Below are positions 62,270 to 64,000 of a DNA stretch of 64,000 bases, in pieces (position 1 is the first letter of the stretch; every line of letters begins with the position of its first letter). Position numbers and translations under genes: made by a program. The notes under the pieces are model-generated. The model was not told the origin of the DNA. It saw only the letters and a list, made by a program, of their open reading frames with translations, and did not search any database. Where the stretch lies: contig NZ_JANHDN010000007.1 in assembly GCF_024494565.1 (NCBI RefSeq), positions 124,001-188,000 of the forward strand, written 5' to 3'. This DNA is from Halorubrum rutilum (GTDB lineage: Archaea; Halobacteriota; Halobacteria; Halobacteriales; Haloferacaceae).

Positions 62270-63072
62270 GTGGGTGTCTCCGTGGTGTCTCGGTGGTCTC
62301 CGTCGTCCGCCTCCGCCCGCGTCAGCGCCCGCGTGTTCGCCTCGACGTCGCCGTCCATGATCGCGCTCCCGACGAGCAGGGCGTCGGCGCCGGCCGCCCG
62401 CATCCGGCGGACGTCGGCGGGCGAGCCGATCCCGCTCTCCGCGATCAGCGTCACCTCGTCCGGGACGTGGGGCGCCACGGACTCGAAGGTTCCGAGGTCG
62501 ACGACCAGCTCCGCGAGGTCGCGGTTGTTCACGCCGATCGTCGTCGCCCCCGCGTCGAGCGCCCGCGTCAGCTCCTCGCGGTCGTGGACCTCGACGAGGA
62601 CTTGGAAGCCGCGCTCGCGGGCCGCGGCGAGCAGGTCCGGGAGGTCGTCGCCGACGAACCGCGCGATCAGGAGGACGACGTCGCTCTCGACGGCGTCGAG
62701 CTGGGACTCGGCGACGACGAAGTCCTTGCGGAGGACCGGCACGTCGACGGCCTCGCGGACGCGTTCGAGCACCGCGACGCTCCCGCCGAAGTGCTCGGGC
62801 TCCGTGAGCACCGAGAGCGCCGCGGCGCCGCCGGCGACCATCCCCTCGGCGAGCGCGACGGGGTCGTCCTCGCGGGCGCCGTCGGTGGTCGGACTCGTCG
62901 GCTTGACCTCGGCGATCAGGGGAACCCGGCCGTCGGCCTCGGCGCGGTCGAACGCGGCCCGCAGGTCGCGCGGGTCGACGTCGACGCGGTCGGTTCGGCC
63001 CTCGGCCGCCCGGTCGCGCGCGGCCGACAGTATCGACCTGACCGCGGGGGCCAGCTCGGTTGTATCCTCCAT
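62266..63072 (-). CDS. trpC: Indole-3-glycerol-phosphate synthase
   Basis: This 268-aa TIM-barrel enzyme closes the indole ring from CdRP. Seen: [13 protein letters not shown] (IPS signature with catalytic Lys), [67 protein letters not shown] and [12 protein letters not shown]. First gene of trpCBA, 4-bp overlap with trpB. Its start codon and predicted start site are covered by a 16-bp palindrome. Confidence 0.96.
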   Translation of the reverse strand: MEDTTELAPAVRSILSAARDRAAEGRTDRVDVDPRDLRAAFDRAEADGRVPLIAEVKPTSPTTDGAREDDPVALAEGMVAGGAAALSVLTEPEHFGGSVAVLERVREAVDVPVLRKDFVVAESQLDAVESDVVLLIARFVGDDLPDLLAAARERGFQVLVEVHDREELTRALDAGATTIGVNNRDLAELVVDLGTFESVAPHVPDEVTLIAESGIGSPADVRRMRAAGADALLVGSAIMDGDVEANTRALTRAEADDGDHRDTTETPT

Positions 63073-63086
63073 TACTGTACACTAAT
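63071..63086 (-). promoter_or_regulatory. Candidate trp operator (16-bp palindrome over the trpC start)
   Basis: ATTACTGTACACTAAT is symmetric at 7 of 8 base pairs with a TGTACA core at 63076-63081. It overlaps the trpC ATG (63070-63072) and the start site predicted from the TATA, a position suited to repression. TGTACA is the core of the TRP box bound by methanogen TrpY; no TrpY homolog was seen here. Confidence 0.55.
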
Positions 63087-63097
63087 GCACGTATCTG

Positions 63098-63107
63098 TTC
63101 ATAAGAC
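63098..63107 (-). promoter_or_regulatory. TATA element of trpCBA
   Basis: Minus-strand TCTTATGAAC centred about 30 nt before ATG 63072, predicting a leaderless mRNA. Confidence 0.55.
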
Positions 63108-63206
63108 TTGCGGGGCCGGCCGTCCGCGGGGCGCGCCGTGGGCCGCACGGGCCCGACGCGGGATTCGCCCCCTCGTTTTAACCGTCGGGCCCGTCGTGTG
63201 ACGGGT

Positions 63207-63671
63207 ATGAATACGACGGGAACGTCGGGCGTCTTCGCCCGCGAGTTCGCGGCCCTCGACCGAGCGGTCGAAGTCGGCTTCGCCGGCGGGCGGGTCATCT
63301 CGGTGTCGTTCCCGGCGGACGTGCCGGCGGACGCGGAGCCGGACCACGAGCTGCTCGACCGGATCGGCGCGTACGTCCGCGGCGAGCGCGACGAGTTCGC
63401 CGACGTCGCCGTCGGGCTCACGGTGCCGACGGACCGGCGCGACGTCCTCGAAGCGCTCCGCACGGTCCCCTACGGCGAGGAGGTGTCGGTGAGCCGGCTC
63501 ACGCGCCTGGCCGCGCTCGACGCGGACGACCCCGACGACCTCGAACTCGTGCGGAACGCGCTCGACGAGAACCCGGTCCCGCTCCTCCTCCCGGACCACC
63601 GGGTACAGGGCGGGCCGCACGCCACGCCGGGGGCGGTGCGGAACGCGCTCCGGCGGGTCGAGGGGCTGTAG
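63207..63671 (+). CDS. MGMT-fold protein lacking the acceptor cysteine
   Basis: This 154-aa protein has the C-terminal DNA-binding domain of O6-alkylguanine-DNA alkyltransferases: [22 protein letters not shown] (wing and HTH), [19 protein letters not shown] and [10 protein letters not shown]. The active-site motif PCHR is PDHR (D130), so alkyl transfer to Cys is impossible. It fits the alkyltransferase-like (ATL) class, which bind alkylated DNA and recruit repair; bacterial ATLs usually have Trp here. ATG 63207 is used. Divergent from trpC. Confidence 0.85.
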   Translation: MNTTGTSGVFAREFAALDRAVEVGFAGGRVISVSFPADVPADAEPDHELLDRIGAYVRGERDEFADVAVGLTVPTDRRDVLEALRTVPYGEEVSVSRLTRLAALDADDPDDLELVRNALDENPVPLLLPDHRVQGGPHATPGAVRNALRRVEGL

Positions 63672-63703
63672 CGGAGGCGGTTCGAAGCCGCGGTTCCGCC
63701 GGT

Positions 63704-64000
63704 CTACCCCTCCGGTGCCCGCTCTCGCCCGTGCTCCTCGATGTTCTCCCAGACGACCGTCATCAGCTCGCCGGTCTTCTCGACGAGGTCCTCGACCGCG
63801 CCGCCGGCGTCGGCGGGCGCGCAGCCGAGGTCGCGGATCGCCTTCGTCGCCGACGTGTGGTGGACGTGCACCCGGTCGTCGCCCTCGCGCTCGTAGACGA
63901 TGGTGGTACAGGGGAGCATCCCGGCGAGCGTGGGGTCGATCTCGATCGCGTCGAACGCGATCTCTGGGTGACAGACGACGATGAGGGCGGTCCGCTCGAC
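63704..64000 (-). CDS. DUF302 family protein, N-terminus cut by window end
   Basis: 98 codons are visible and the frame runs off the right edge. ALIVVCHPEIAFDAIEIDPTLAGMLPCTTIVYE followed by VHVHHTSATKAIRDLG matches the DUF302 fold (small alpha/beta domain of unknown role, found widely in bacteria and archaea). The C-terminus is a helical, acidic tail (LVEKTGELMTVVWENIEEHG). The internal ATG at 63919 lies within the conserved domain, so it is not the start. Confidence 0.82.
   Translation of the reverse strand, partial: VERTALIVVCHPEIAFDAIEIDPTLAGMLPCTTIVYEREGDDRVHVHHTSATKAIRDLGCAPADAGGAVEDLVEKTGELMTVVWENIEEHGRERAPEG

Overview
This 64 kb window comes from the chromosome of a haloarchaeon, most likely Halorubrum or a close relative. 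DNA is very GC-rich, nearly every protein is loaded with Asp/Glu, and the gene content is haloarchaeal: two TFB genes, topoisomerase VI, PAC2 proteasome chaperone, Bat-type HTH_10 regulator, trpCBA operon, archaeal-type early shikimate enzymes and a DUF4212/SSS acetate-type symporter. Many genes have a TATA element about 26-30 nt before the start codon, the signature of leaderless transcripts, and this decides several starts. I found no rRNA gene, complete tRNA gene, CRISPR array, insertion sequence or replication origin.

Layout. 0-12 kb: end of menF, PAC2 protein, NSUN-type RNA methylase with a PUA-like partner, METTL5-like methylase, first TFB, a UspA protein, menE, an acyl-CoA dehydrogenase, an MBL hydrolase, and a MutS-family ATPase with a small partner. 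12-21 kb: alpha-glucan utilisation, with a giant double GH15 glucoamylase divergent from a GH13 amylase and GH77 MalQ. 21-31 kb: second TFB, Nudix, a large coiled-coil protein of unknown role, a winged-helix regulator, purA, an aldo/keto reductase, a RelE/RHH toxin-antitoxin pair, and an Lrp regulator coupled to an aminotransferase. 31-41 kb: acyl-CoA dehydrogenase, soluble histidine kinase, MsrB, CDGSH protein, top6BA operon, SDR, an HhH-GPD-like protein, a cold-shock protein and a decayed MATE transporter. 41-51 kb: an acetate locus, with symporter large and small subunits, UspA, two acetyl-CoA synthetase paralogs and, between them, a regulator whose N-terminus is a dead tyrosine recombinase. 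51-56 kb: HflX, DUF2209, threonine aldolase, carboxypeptidase M32, membrane protein. 56-64 kb: aromatic amino-acid synthesis (DHQ synthase II, ADH synthase, trpCBA), an HTTM membrane protein, a cysteine-less alkyltransferase homolog and a DUF302 protein.

How it fits together. ADH synthase and DHQ synthase II feed chorismate; trpCBA uses it for tryptophan, and menF/menE for menaquinone. The amylolytic genes can degrade external or stored alpha-glucan to glucose. The acetate locus would import acetate, activate it to acetyl-CoA and control itself through the Bat-like regulator.

Most notable: a short double-hairpin element appears to have inserted in frame into two unrelated genes (acyl-CoA dehydrogenase near 32.0 kb and trpA near 60.6 kb), and part of it recurs in a repeat-rich spacer near 56.1 kb. 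This resembles the protein-embedded palindromic elements of Rickettsia. Other notable points are a near-perfect 16-bp palindrome over the trpC start, loss of catalytic residues in several enzyme homologs, and an amber-interrupted MATE gene.
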